Counted from the stretch's first letter, positions 8,199 to 17,287 are shown. The stretch is 64,000 nt of DNA from Flavisolibacter ginsenosidimutans (GCF_007970805.1 NZ_CP042433.1:3534001-3598000); one strand, 5' to 3'. Made by a program: numbers and translations. Notes: generated by a model not told the origin, from the sequence alone.

Positions 8199-8429
8199 AT
8201 GAATTACGGTCCTATAAACATTGACCCGGAAACCATGGGCGGCACGCCGGTATTTACGGGAACCAGAGTACCAATCCAAACACTTTTTGATTACCTGGAG
8301 GGTGGCGATGCTTTGGAAGAATTTCTTGACGATTATCCGAGTGTTTCCAGAGAAGCCGCTGTCAGCGTTTTGGAGATAGCGAAAAAAACGTTGACAACCG
8401 AAAAATCATTGAATGAGAATTTTGCTTGA
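8199..8429 (+). CDS. DUF433 domain protein, probable antitoxin
   Basis: A 76-residue DUF433 protein (VapB-like winged helix). The conserved core is INIDPETMGGTPVFTGTRVP followed by FDYLEGGDALEEFLDDYP. DUF433 proteins are regularly encoded just before DUF5615 PIN-like proteins and are read as antitoxins that also bind DNA at their own promoter. ATG at 8199 is chosen; a GTG six bases upstream is possible. The 3' end overlaps the next gene by 17 bases, which implies coupled translation. Confidence 0.85.
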   Translation: MNYGPINIDPETMGGTPVFTGTRVPIQTLFDYLEGGDALEEFLDDYPSVSREAAVSVLEIAKKTLTTEKSLNENFA

Positions 8430-8664
8430 CGAAAATCTCCCACGGCAATTAAAATCAAGTTTCGACCCTCCTCACGAAGTAAAAACCGTCCGTGATTTGG
8501 GGTGGCTCGGCAAGAAGAACGGCGAGCTTTTAGGGCTGGCAGTTTTTAACGGATTTGATTATTTCATTACACTGGATAAAAATCTTCGTCATCAACAGAA
8601 TCTTGGCCGGGTTGACCCAAAAATCAAAGGAGGGAACCTGCAAAAATTGAACGAAATCTCCTGA
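8413..8664 (+). CDS. DUF5615 PIN-like protein, probable toxin
   Basis: An 83-residue Mut7-C/PIN-like protein. Acidic residues expected of the PIN-like active site are in MRILLDENLPRQL and in FDYFITLDKNLRHQ. PIN-like toxins are metal-dependent RNases. Overlap with the DUF433 gene and the family pairing support a toxin-antitoxin module, but DUF5615 toxicity has rarely been shown, so the toxin role is an inference. Confidence 0.85.
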   Translation: MRILLDENLPRQLKSSFDPPHEVKTVRDLGWLGKKNGELLGLAVFNGFDYFITLDKNLRHQQNLGRVDPKIKGGNLQKLNEIS

Positions 8665-8684
8665 CACTTCCGGAAACAAACTTT

Positions 8685-10061
8685 ATGTCCGAACAATCAT
8701 CTTCCTTCAAAGCCAAAAGCACGGTGAAAGCGGCCGATAAAGAACACCGCCGCAAAATCAACTTCAACATCGCCCGTTATAACGCGGTTGTGCCCGTGGG
8801 CAAGCAGCAGTTTACCGATGTTCACCTGGCAAGAGAGCAGGCAAAGAACGTCAAATGGAAAGCCATTGAAACATTGGATCAACAGCTTCAAACCTTTGAA
8901 GAGCAAATTTCAAAGCGGGGCGCAAAAGTGTTGTGGGCCGAAACAGCCGACGACGCATTGGCCGAGATACTAAAAATCTGCACCGAAAAGAATTGCTCCA
9001 CCGTTGTGAAGAGCAAGAGCATGGTAACGGAAGAACTGCACCTGAACAAGTTTCTGGCAAAGCACAACATTGAAAGCGTGGAAACGGATCTCGGCGAATA
9101 CATTCAGCAGTTGGATGACGAACCGCCTTACCACATCGTTACGCCAGCCATGCACAAAAGCAAGGAAGATGTGGCCAAACTTTTTACGGAGAAACTTGGA
9201 ACAGCACCCAATCTTACACCAAGTCAGCTCACACTCGTTGCACGGGAAAAGCTTCGCGAAAAATACACGCAGGCCGAGATTGGCATTACCGGCGCCAACT
9301 TCATCATCGCTGATGAAGGCGCCATTGCCGTTACCGAAAATGAAGGCAACGGACGCTTGAGTGCATCTTATCCAAAAACACACATCGTCATTGTTGGCAT
9401 TGAAAAAGTCATTCCGTCTTTAACCGATCTCGGATTGTTCTGGCCCTTACTGGCAACCTTTGGCACAGGGCAAAGAGTAACGGTTTACAACACCATCATT
9501 GCCGGCCCAAAACAAGTAACTGAAAACGACGGCCCCGAAGAGATGTACGTCATTTTGCTCGACAACGGCCGCACCAATATTCTGGCAAATCCCAAAACCC
9601 GCGAATCGCTTTATTGCATTCGTTGCGGCGCTTGTTTGAACGCTTGCCCGGTTTATAAAAACATCGGCGGCCATGCATACGGCACTACGTACAGCGGGCC
9701 GATTGGTTCGGTTATTACGCCACATTTAAAAGATTTGGGCGACTGGAAACATCTCAGTTATGCCTCTTCGCTTTGTGGCAATTGCACCGAAGTTTGCGCG
9801 GTAAAAATTAACCTGCACGAATTGTTGTTGGAGAACCGTCACGAAGCCGTTGAAGAAGGCGATGCAGCCTTTGCCGAAAAGATTACCTGGAAGGTTTGGA
9901 AACAGGCCATGCTCAGCCGCCGCATCATGAACACGGGCACGGGCAGCATGAAAAACAAGGTGGTGAACGGCTTGGCGAAAAGTTGGACGCAGCATCGCGC
10001 CAATCTTGACTTTCCGGCCAAATCGTTTAATCAATTGTGGCGCGAAAAAAGTAAAAAGTGA
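8685..10061 (+). CDS. lutB: LutB/LldF-type iron-sulfur lactate utilization protein
   Basis: The 458-residue protein matches LutB, a subunit of the LutABC complex that oxidises L-lactate to pyruvate. The LUD domain covers roughly residues 60-300 (FIIADEGAIAVTENEGNGRL, then YPKTHIVIVGIEKV). Two 4Fe-4S motifs follow: CIRCGACLNACPVY and CGNCTEVCAVKINL, the second lacking the usual C-P. No lutA or lutC lies next to it, so these partners are either elsewhere or unnecessary. The last codons overlap a heptamer array that forms its terminator. Confidence 0.93.
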   Translation: MSEQSSSFKAKSTVKAADKEHRRKINFNIARYNAVVPVGKQQFTDVHLAREQAKNVKWKAIETLDQQLQTFEEQISKRGAKVLWAETADDALAEILKICTEKNCSTVVKSKSMVTEELHLNKFLAKHNIESVETDLGEYIQQLDDEPPYHIVTPAMHKSKEDVAKLFTEKLGTAPNLTPSQLTLVAREKLREKYTQAEIGITGANFIIADEGAIAVTENEGNGRLSASYPKTHIVIVGIEKVIPSLTDLGLFWPLLATFGTGQRVTVYNTIIAGPKQVTENDGPEEMYVILLDNGRTNILANPKTRESLYCIRCGACLNACPVYKNIGGHAYGTTYSGPIGSVITPHLKDLGDWKHLSYASSLCGNCTEVCAVKINLHELLLENRHEAVEEGDAAFAEKITWKVWKQAMLSRRIMNTGTGSMKNKVVNGLAKSWTQHRANLDFPAKSFNQLWREKSKK

Positions 10062-10129
10062 AAATTCAAAAGTAAAAAAGAGGCCTTCGTTGTAAAGGTT
10101 TTTTGCTTTTTACTTTTGAATTTTGACTT
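10049..10129. repeat. Heptamer array with long inverted copy, terminator of lutB
   Basis: Four A-rich 7-base units (consensus AAGTAAA, 10049-10076) begin inside the last lutB codons. The inverted copy at 10106-10129 pairs with 10057-10080 over about 24 positions with one mismatch and one extra A. A short GC-richer hairpin (CCTT/AAGG) lies in the loop. The structure should end lutB transcription. Confidence 0.75.
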
Positions 10130-10139
10130 ACTTTAAGTC

Positions 10140-11456
10140 GTGATCATTTACAGCCATACGTCAACGCCAAGGCTCCAGTACGTCGTTGATTTTTTATCCG
10201 AGTATTACAACACGCCCATTCGGCTACTCTTTGACGAAGAAAAATATTTAGCTCATCCCGATCTGCACCGGATCAATTACAGTTATCACCGCTTAAACGA
10301 TGGGGAAATCTGGATTCATCCCCATGCACTGCTGTTTGAGTCGGCCATTCGTTTGGTAAAGATTGAATGTTTTGAACACCGCGGCTACAAGATTTTCTTT
10401 CATGCCGAAGGCGACACGGGCTTTGATTTGTTTGCGGGAATTTTTTACCTGCTCACACGATACGAAGAATACCTGCCACATCAAAAAGACGAATACGGCC
10501 GGTACGCACACCAAAACGCATTGGCCTTTCGCGAAGACTTCCTGCACCTGCCTTTGATCAACATCTGGCTCGAAGATTTCCGGTTTTTGCTCGTCGAAAA
10601 ATTTTCCGATCTCCAACTCCTAACTTCCAACTTCCGTCTTCAACTCACCTACGACATTGACATTGCCTGGAGTTTTCAAAACAAAGGCTTTAAGCGAAAC
10701 GCAGGCGCTGTCACAAAGCTGTTTTTCACCGGCCAATGGCGCAGCATGGCGCAGCGCATTCGCGTCATTCGCGGCAAGGCGCAAGACCCTTTTGATGCCT
10801 ACGATTGGATGGATGAACTTCATCACCAGAACCACTTGCAACCGCTTTATTTTTTTCTGGTGGCCGAACAAAAAGGTAAGCTCGACAAGAACATTGACGT
10901 TGCCAATCCGGCGTTTCTGGCCTTGATAAAAGATACGGCCACCAAATACAAAATTGGCTTGCATCCATCCTGGGCCAGCGGCGATCATCCGGCTCTTTTG
11001 AAGAGAGAAAAAACCCGCTTGGAAAAAATCATTGACGGCCGCATCAATGCCTCGCGGCAGCATTACATTCGTTTCCATTTGCCCACAACTTTCCATCAAC
11101 TTCTTTCCGCAGAAATCACGGACGATTATTCGATGGGCTATGGCAGCATCAACGGGTTTCGGGCCTCGGTGGCCGCGTCTTTTTACTGGTACGATTTAAA
11201 GGCCGAGATCAAATCACCACTTCACGTCCACCCGTTTTGTTTTATGGATGCCAATGCTTTTTTTGAAGAAAAAAAATCAGCGGATGATGCCTTGCGGGAA
11301 TTGATGCAGTACGTTGAAATCATTCGTTCCGTTGGCGGCCAAATGATCACCGTTTGGCATAACAATTTTTTGGGTAGCGATTCGCTTTACGAAGGGTGGC
11401 GGGAAGCCTACGAGCGTTTTGTGCAAACGGCGTCGTCGTTTACGCGGGTTCAATAA
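10140..11456 (+). CDS. Polysaccharide deacetylase-like protein
   Basis: A 438-residue protein of the Bacteroidota DUF7033/polysaccharide deacetylase type. The N-terminal DUF7033-like part (residues 1-165; EGDTGFDLFAGIFYLLTRYE) precedes a NodB-like barrel that begins with LTYDIDIAWSF, where TYDID provides the metal-binding aspartates. KIGLHPSW and QMITVWHNNFLG carry further conserved H residues. The substrate is unknown; a cell-envelope or capsule sugar is likely. A GTG start is used. Oddly, residues about 157-168, just before the NodB domain, are encoded by an in-frame heptamer array. The 3' end overlaps the convergent HD gene by 7 bases. Confidence 0.85.
   Translation: MIIYSHTSTPRLQYVVDFLSEYYNTPIRLLFDEEKYLAHPDLHRINYSYHRLNDGEIWIHPHALLFESAIRLVKIECFEHRGYKIFFHAEGDTGFDLFAGIFYLLTRYEEYLPHQKDEYGRYAHQNALAFREDFLHLPLINIWLEDFRFLLVEKFSDLQLLTSNFRLQLTYDIDIAWSFQNKGFKRNAGAVTKLFFTGQWRSMAQRIRVIRGKAQDPFDAYDWMDELHHQNHLQPLYFFLVAEQKGKLDKNIDVANPAFLALIKDTATKYKIGLHPSWASGDHPALLKREKTRLEKIIDGRINASRQHYIRFHLPTTFHQLLSAEITDDYSMGYGSINGFRASVAASFYWYDLKAEIKSPLHVHPFCFMDANAFFEEKKSADDALRELMQYVEIIRSVGGQMITVWHNNFLGSDSLYEGWREAYERFVQTASSFTRVQ
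10608..10642. repeat. Heptamer array inside a coding sequence (unit AACTTCC)
   Basis: Five 7-base units run in frame inside the deacetylase-like gene. Units 3 and 4 are identical AACTTCC and the flanking units are degenerate. The first unit GATCTCC is the same as the first unit of the intergenic array at 4863. The array encodes a short linker between two domains. Confidence 0.65.
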
Positions 11457-12709
11457 TCAATCACGCTGCCTGCTTTTGCGGCCGCCTGTGCTGAATCGGG
11501 CAGCAGCGCCGCAATGCCGTATGCAATCACCGCGGCAATCAGTCCCACCATAAACACCGTGTAGGCAATGCGCAGGTAGCGGTATTTTTTCGCCAGCACT
11601 ACGCCCAAATAATACACGTCCATGATCATGGTGTCGTATAAATATTCGCGGTCGCGAATCATTTGGTTCATGCCCCATTGGTAATCGCTCAATTGCATTT
11701 TGTGAAAATTACCAAAGAAAAGCAGGTTGGTTTTTTTGTTGCGGATGTCTTCTTCGGTAAACATGCCGCGGTTAACGCTTGGCCTTGTGGCCAGGATGGA
11801 ACACGTTACCGATACAAGACAAGTGAGCATGAGAATGCCGGTGGGAATGATGTAGGAGCTGAATTCCGGGTACTGAATGCGCGGCACCAGGTACCCAACG
11901 CTTACGGCCAGAATACCGGAGTTCACCGTTATCATGATGTGGGCCTTGCTGTCGGCCATGCTGCTTAACTGCATGTGGTTGTGCGAGACGGTGCGAAACA
12001 TGGTTTGTACGCCGCGTTCCGTTTCCTTGTCGGCCTTCTGGCTCTTGCCGCTTCCGGTTATGTACGGAAAGGCCTGCACTTTTTCTTCTTCCTCCGCAAT
12101 CTTTTTCTGCTGCTTCTTTTTTTGCAGCAGCGCTACGTTCTCCGCTTTCTTTTGCGCCAGCACCTCGCGGCCGTAATCGGTAAAATATTGGTGGCGCGAA
12201 AGAAACTGCAGGTTGTTTTTACGCCATTCCTGTTTGTCAATTTTGCGGCCCAGCAAGCTTTCGCGTTCCTGCTTCAGCAACTCGTTGCGAGCTTTAAAAT
12301 CATCGGTGGCAAGATGGTACAAATCGGCATCGCACAAAATCTTTTCTACCAGGCTTACCGGCGATTGCGGCATTCGCGTGGCTTGTATGCAGGAGGCGAC
12401 GCGTTGAACCGTTGTTTCGTCAACGCCTTTGCTTTGCAAAAAATGTGTGGCAGTTTGCACGCTTACCTCTTCGTGGCCTTCGGCCTGCCCTGACTGAAAA
12501 CCCGTATCGTGAAACCAGGCGGCCAGCAGCAGCACCAAGCGGTCTTCATCGGCCAGACTATAATAATCAGCCATGTGGCTGCAGCCTTCCACTACGTCTT
12601 CGGTATGTTCTAAACTGTGAAAGACAAATACGGGAGGTACTTTGTGCTGAAAGATGTCGGTAACATAAGCACGGACGGCGGCAAGTAGCTGGCTGTTTGT
12701 TTCGTTCAT
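11450..12709 (-). CDS. HD-domain phosphohydrolase fused to Pycsar-type transmembrane effector domain
   Basis: The 419-residue protein has two parts. Residues 1-190 form an HD domain with His35 (FHSLEHTEDVV), the His67-Asp68 pair (AAWFHDTGF) and Asp127/Asp129 (ILCDADLYHLA), typical of metal-dependent phosphohydrolases. A charged coiled coil rich in K, Q and E (about 190-215) leads to a PycTM/DUF5706-like region: MADSKAHIMITVNSGILAVS, a second TM near 290-312 and a third near 380-405. PycTM proteins are membrane-disrupting effectors activated by cyclic pyrimidine nucleotides. No PycC cyclase gene is adjacent. The fusion may control or degrade its own ligand, or the family may have a housekeeping role; that is inference. 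Confidence 0.85.
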   Translation of the reverse strand: MNETNSQLLAAVRAYVTDIFQHKVPPVFVFHSLEHTEDVVEGCSHMADYYSLADEDRLVLLLAAWFHDTGFQSGQAEGHEEVSVQTATHFLQSKGVDETTVQRVASCIQATRMPQSPVSLVEKILCDADLYHLATDDFKARNELLKQERESLLGRKIDKQEWRKNNLQFLSRHQYFTDYGREVLAQKKAENVALLQKKKQQKKIAEEEEKVQAFPYITGSGKSQKADKETERGVQTMFRTVSHNHMQLSSMADSKAHIMITVNSGILAVSVGYLVPRIQYPEFSSYIIPTGILMLTCLVSVTCSILATRPSVNRGMFTEEDIRNKKTNLLFFGNFHKMQLSDYQWGMNQMIRDREYLYDTMIMDVYYLGVVLAKKYRYLRIAYTVFMVGLIAAVIAYGIAALLPDSAQAAAKAGSVIDY

Positions 12710-12744
12710 GTGGTTGGTGCATTGTTTGATAAGTAAATGTACAA

Positions 12745-13629
12745 ATGCGGAAAATGTCCTTTCAAAACAAATGCCTGCCTATTTGGGCCGCTTTCGTACT
12801 GCTTTTGATGACAACGGGCTGCAAACGTCGCGAGAATTTGTCGCCCGACAATTACCGGCTCGATCATCCACAAAAAAACTTGCTCGGAAAGGCCCTGGAC
12901 GAAATCTCCGGCATTTGCTTCGCCCAAAAAAATACGCTGCTGGCCGTGTCGGACAGTAAGGAAAAAATCTTTGAAATTCATTTGGCCAGCCGCAAGTTGA
13001 AAGACCACACCAACCCCATTGTAGAATCCAACGCCGATCTGGAAGATGTGGTGCAGGTGGATTCTTCCATTTATCTGCTCGAAAGCAAAGGTGTGATAAA
13101 AGAAATAAAAGACGGTGCGAAAGACAGTGCCGGCATGAAAACCTACGTGCTTCCGCTGCCGGGCAAAAATGATTTTGAAACGCTTTATTACGATTCTACC
13201 GCCGGTGGTTTAATTATGCTTTGTAAAACCTGCGCTCACGAAAAAGGCACCGGCGTTCGCACGGCCTATCGTTTTGATCTTACCACCAAAACTTTTGACA
13301 GCACGGCTTTTTTTACCATTGACAAAAGCGAAGTACGCCGTCTGCTAAAAAATGCGGACGCAAAGTTCGACCCTTCGGCCGCGGCCGTTCATCCGCTAAA
13401 CAAGCGTCTGTACATTCTGTCGTCGGCGGGCAATTTGCTGGTGGTAGCCGACACCCGCGGCAAGGTGATTGATGCTTACGATTTGAATCCCGATGTTTTT
13501 CCGCAGGCCGAAGGCATTGCTTTTGCACCTAATGGCGACATGTACATCAGCAACGAAAAAAAGAACGGTGCGCCTACGCTCTTGTTTTTTCCTTACAATC
13601 AAAGCGGAAAGAAAAAAGACAACCCATGA
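12745..13629 (+). CDS. SdiA-regulated/YjiK-like beta-propeller lipoprotein
   Basis: The 294-residue protein begins with a lipoprotein signal (AAFVLLLMTTGC). The rest resembles the SdiA-regulated domain, a six-bladed propeller: LDEISGICFAQKNTLLAVSD, NADLEDVVQVDSSIYLLESK, and AVHPLNKRLYILSSAG. Such proteins are periplasmic or surface lipoproteins and some are predicted phytase-like or esterase-like. The start may be either ATG at 12745 or 12754. Its stop overlaps the next start by four bases (ATGA), so it is translationally coupled to the metallophosphoesterase-barrel gene and probably works with it. Confidence 0.8.
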   Translation: MRKMSFQNKCLPIWAAFVLLLMTTGCKRRENLSPDNYRLDHPQKNLLGKALDEISGICFAQKNTLLAVSDSKEKIFEIHLASRKLKDHTNPIVESNADLEDVVQVDSSIYLLESKGVIKEIKDGAKDSAGMKTYVLPLPGKNDFETLYYDSTAGGLIMLCKTCAHEKGTGVRTAYRFDLTTKTFDSTAFFTIDKSEVRRLLKNADAKFDPSAAAVHPLNKRLYILSSAGNLLVVADTRGKVIDAYDLNPDVFPQAEGIAFAPNGDMYISNEKKNGAPTLLFFPYNQSGKKKDNP

Positions 13630-16600
13630 GAAGAGCTTTATCGGCTATTGCCTTCGTCTTCGCTTCCACCTTGCACCTGTTGGCACACGCGCAGCCCGAC
13701 AGCATCGCGCAACGCATTTATTTGATTGGCGACGCCGGCGAGCTGGCAACCCCAAACTCGCACCCGGTGGTTGACTGGTTAAAAAGAAACGTGAACTGGA
13801 ACGACGAACGCAACACGGCCATTTATTTGGGCGACAACATTTACCCGCTTGGCCTGCCCATGAAAGGCGAACCCAGTTACGACTCCTCCAAACGCATACT
13901 CGACTACGAACTCTCGCCTTTTTTGAACGCCAAATCCAAGGCCTACTTTGTTATGGGCAACCACGATTGGGAGAACGGGAAGTTGGGCGGTTGGCAACGG
14001 GTAAGAAACCAGGTAAATTACATCAACAGCCTGGGCAAGACCAACATAGAGGCCCTGCCCGGAACACCGGGTTGTCCCGGGCCCGAGCTTGTAGAGTTGA
14101 ACAACCAGGTGGCGGTGGTTTTTGTGGACAGCCAGTGGTTTATGTACGTTCACGATAAACCCGGCCCCGGCTCAAGCTGCGAGGCCCGCACGGTGGACGA
14201 ATTTCAAACCCTGCTCAAAGACATTGCCGACAGCCATCGCAGCCAACTGCTTCTCGTTGTTACGCATCACCCTCTGTATTCCTTTGGCGTGCACGGCGGC
14301 GATTATACCTGGAAAGAAATCCTCTTTCCCTTTACCGCGTTAAACAAAAACCTCTGGATACCAGCCTTCCCCCTGGGTTTGGTTTACGTTGTTGAACGCG
14401 GCGTATTCGGCAACCTGCAGGACGTAAAGCATCCGCTATATCAAACAATGGTAAAGGCTGTGAAGAATGCAACTAAGACCCATCCCAATTTCATCATGGC
14501 CTCGGGCCACGATCACAGCCTGCAGCTAATCCGGCACGACAGCATGTTTCAGATTGTTAGCGGATCGGGTAGCAACTTAAGCCGTGTGAAGGAAAACCAC
14601 CGCGAAGGCGACTTGTTGTTTCATGATGTAAGTCCCGGCTTTGTTGTGCTTGAAGTGTCGAAGAACGGAAGCGTTACCACAAAATACTACAATGTGGGAA
14701 GCGCAGACTTAAACGCACCTACTTTCACCAAAGCCCTGAAGCCTGTTTACGCAGTACCCGACGTGGTTTCAAAAGACACCATTCCTAAATTTCCCGACTC
14801 GGTACTGGTGGCGGCCAATCCCAGGCTGAAGCCAACCTTCTGGCGCAATTTGTTCATCGGCAAAAATTACCGGCAGGAATGGACAACGCCGGTGATGGTG
14901 CCTGTGCTGAATATGGATGGCTACAAGCCAAAGAAACAGGGCGGCGGCAAGCAAACCCGTTCGCTGCGCATAGAGGACAAGAACGGCAAAGAATGGGCCT
15001 TGCGTTCGGTAGAAAAATACCCCGAAGGCGCCATCCCGCCCGATCTGCGGCAAACAGCGGTAAAAGACATTTTAGCCGACGGCATCTCGGCATCGTATCC
15101 CTATGCCAGCCTTTCCACGGAAACTTTTGCCAAAGCCGCCGGCGTTCCTTTTTTAAAAAGGCGGCTGGTTTACATTCCCGACGACCCGCGGCTGGACCGC
15201 TTTCGCGGGGCCTTTAAAAATACGCTGGTGATTATGGAAGAACGCCAGCCCGACACGCTGAAAAAAACCAAAAACACCGACGAAGCGGTGCTGGACCTGG
15301 CCAAGGACAACGACGATCACGTAGACCAAATCGCGGTGTTAAAAGCCCGCCTGCTGGACAATTTTTACATGGACCTTGACCGCCACGAAGGCCAATGGGA
15401 ATGGGCCACCCGCGACACGGGCAAGGGCAAAATTTATTACCCCATTCCCAAAGACCAGGACCAGACTTTTTTTGTAAACCAAGGCATCCTTCCTTTCCTG
15501 ATACGAACGCCATCCATCGCGCCGGAACTCCAGGGCTTCAAGGCAAAGGCCCGGAACATCAAGTTCTTTAACAAGCCGGCCCGTAATTTCGACCGCTTTT
15601 TCCTGAACGAATTGTCGAAAGAAACCTGGAACCGCTACGCCGATACGCTTCTTTCAGAAATGACGGATGATGTAATTGAAAAAGCCTTGCGGCAACAACC
15701 AAGGGAAATACGCGGCTTTCATTACAATGAAATTGTGAACACACTGAAAGAAAGACGGAAGTATTACAAGGCCGAGATGATGAAGTATTACGATTTCCTG
15801 GCAAAGGAAGTAAGCGTGGTGGGCACCAACAAACACGAACTTTTTACGATTGATAAATTGCCCGACGGGAAACTTCATCTTACCATCAACAAAATGGATA
15901 AGGACGGTGCGGTAAGCACAAAAATTTACGACCGCACCTTCGACGAAAGCGAAACAAAAACCCTCAACCTTTACGGCCTTGAAAACAGCGACAGCTTTGT
16001 GGTAAAAGGCGTAAACACGCACATAAAAATTCGCATTATCGGCGGCCCGGGCGATGACGCTTTTGCAAACGAAAGCAACGACGGCCGCCCCGTTCGTGTG
16101 TACGACGTAAACTTTGAAGAGAACAATTTCAGCGGCAACGTATCGGGCTTTATCAAGCACATTGGCCCCGACCCGCGGCTGAACGAATACAACCGGCTTT
16201 CGTACAAATACAATTTTTTCGACCCCGGCCTGCTGGCTTCGTACAACGTTGACGACGGCTTGTTCCTGGGCCTGCGCGGCGAGTACCGCACGCAAGGCTT
16301 TCGAAAAGAACCGTACAGCACAAGGCATGTGTTTCGGGCGGCTCATGCGCTGCGCACCTCGTCTTATTTTTTTGCTTACAACGGCGAATACACAAAAGTC
16401 TTTGGCACAAAAGACTTGCTGGTGAACGCCGATCTGCGGGCGCCCATCAACGTCACCAATTTTTACGGCATCGGCAACAACACGGCAAACGACAGAGAAC
16501 ACGTGAACGAATCGTTTTACCGGGCACGTTACAACACGGCCAACGTATCGGTGTTGGTGCGGCAGCAATTGCAATCGTGGATGCGTATTAATTACGGTTT

Positions 16601-17270
16601 GGCCTTTCAGCATTTTCACATTCACGAGAATCAGAACACGGATAAATTTATTGGTCACGGGCCGCTTGCAGGCGTTGACAACGGCAATCTTTACCGCGCA
16701 AAATACTATGCAGGTCCCGAGCTTTTGGTTGACATCAGCTCGAAGGACAACGTCAACCTTCCCTCGCGTGGCTTTGTGCTGGATGCCGGCGTTCGCAGTC
16801 TGATTGGCCTGAACAGCCAAAGCAAAAGACTTACGCAAATGCACTGGGACATGAGCGTATTCATCTCCAAAAATCCTAACCCCGTATTGGTTGGAGCCAT
16901 TCGGCTGGGCGTGGCACACAACATCGGCGCTTACGAAATTCCGCAAGCGCAATACCTGAGTGGGCCTGATAATTTACGCGGCTTCCGGCGCGACCGTTTT
17001 GCCGGGCGAACGATGCTGTTTAACAACGCGGAGGTAAGAATACGGGTAGCGGAGTTCAACACGTTTTTGTTTCCGGGTTCGCTGGGTATTTTACTGTTTA
17101 ACGACGTTGGCCGCGTGTGGGCAGATAATGAAGTCTCGGGGCGTTGGCACGATGGTTATGGCGGCGGCATTTGGATAGCGCCAATCAAGCGCTGGGTAGC
17201 GGCGGTTTCGCTGGCCCATTCACAAGAGGAAAATGTGTTGCCGTATTTTAGTTTGGGATTTCGGTTTTAA
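13626..17270 (+). CDS. Metallophosphoesterase fused to BamA/TamA-like outer membrane barrel
   Basis: A 1214-residue fusion. After a signal peptide (about 1-22) a calcineurin-like phosphoesterase domain occupies residues 30-350, with the metal ligands in YLIGDAGE (Asp36), AIYLGDNIYP, FVMGNHDWEN, VVTHHPLYSFG and SGHDHSLQL. The C-terminal third is a surface-antigen barrel ending LSGPDNLRGFRRDRF, then strands down to a final LPYFSLGFRF with the terminal Phe seen in Omp85 proteins. The enzyme would therefore be anchored at the outer membrane, facing periplasm or surface depending on topology. A phosphate-scavenging or cell-envelope role is an inference. It follows a coupled lipoprotein gene. Confidence 0.85.
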   Translation: MRRALSAIAFVFASTLHLLAHAQPDSIAQRIYLIGDAGELATPNSHPVVDWLKRNVNWNDERNTAIYLGDNIYPLGLPMKGEPSYDSSKRILDYELSPFLNAKSKAYFVMGNHDWENGKLGGWQRVRNQVNYINSLGKTNIEALPGTPGCPGPELVELNNQVAVVFVDSQWFMYVHDKPGPGSSCEARTVDEFQTLLKDIADSHRSQLLLVVTHHPLYSFGVHGGDYTWKEILFPFTALNKNLWIPAFPLGLVYVVERGVFGNLQDVKHPLYQTMVKAVKNATKTHPNFIMASGHDHSLQLIRHDSMFQIVSGSGSNLSRVKENHREGDLLFHDVSPGFVVLEVSKNGSVTTKYYNVGSADLNAPTFTKALKPVYAVPDVVSKDTIPKFPDSVLVAANPRLKPTFWRNLFIGKNYRQEWTTPVMVPVLNMDGYKPKKQGGGKQTRSLRIEDKNGKEWALRSVEKYPEGAIPPDLRQTAVKDILADGISASYPYASLSTETFAKAAGVPFLKRRLVYIPDDPRLDRFRGAFKNTLVIMEERQPDTLKKTKNTDEAVLDLAKDNDDHVDQIAVLKARLLDNFYMDLDRHEGQWEWATRDTGKGKIYYPIPKDQDQTFFVNQGILPFLIRTPSIAPELQGFKAKARNIKFFNKPARNFDRFFLNELSKETWNRYADTLLSEMTDDVIEKALRQQPREIRGFHYNEIVNTLKERRKYYKAEMMKYYDFLAKEVSVVGTNKHELFTIDKLPDGKLHLTINKMDKDGAVSTKIYDRTFDESETKTLNLYGLENSDSFVVKGVNTHIKIRIIGGPGDDAFANESNDGRPVRVYDVNFEENNFSGNVSGFIKHIGPDPRLNEYNRLSYKYNFFDPGLLASYNVDDGLFLGLRGEYRTQGFRKEPYSTRHVFRAAHALRTSSYFFAYNGEYTKVFGTKDLLVNADLRAPINVTNFYGIGNNTANDREHVNESFYRARYNTANVSVLVRQQLQSWMRINYGLAFQHFHIHENQNTDKFIGHGPLAGVDNGNLYRAKYYAGPELLVDISSKDNVNLPSRGFVLDAGVRSLIGLNSQSKRLTQMHWDMSVFISKNPNPVLVGAIRLGVAHNIGAYEIPQAQYLSGPDNLRGFRRDRFAGRTMLFNNAEVRIRVAEFNTFLFPGSLGILLFNDVGRVWADNEVSGRWHDGYGGGIWIAPIKRWVAAVSLAHSQEENVLPYFSLGFRF

Positions 17271-17287
17271 AGAAATTATTTTATACG

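Noticed and set aside
15654..16952. 432-codon minus-strand open frame inside the phosphoesterase-barrel gene
   Set aside because: Shadow of a gene with strong domain evidence; the translation is biased in composition (many V, A, F, K) without motifs.
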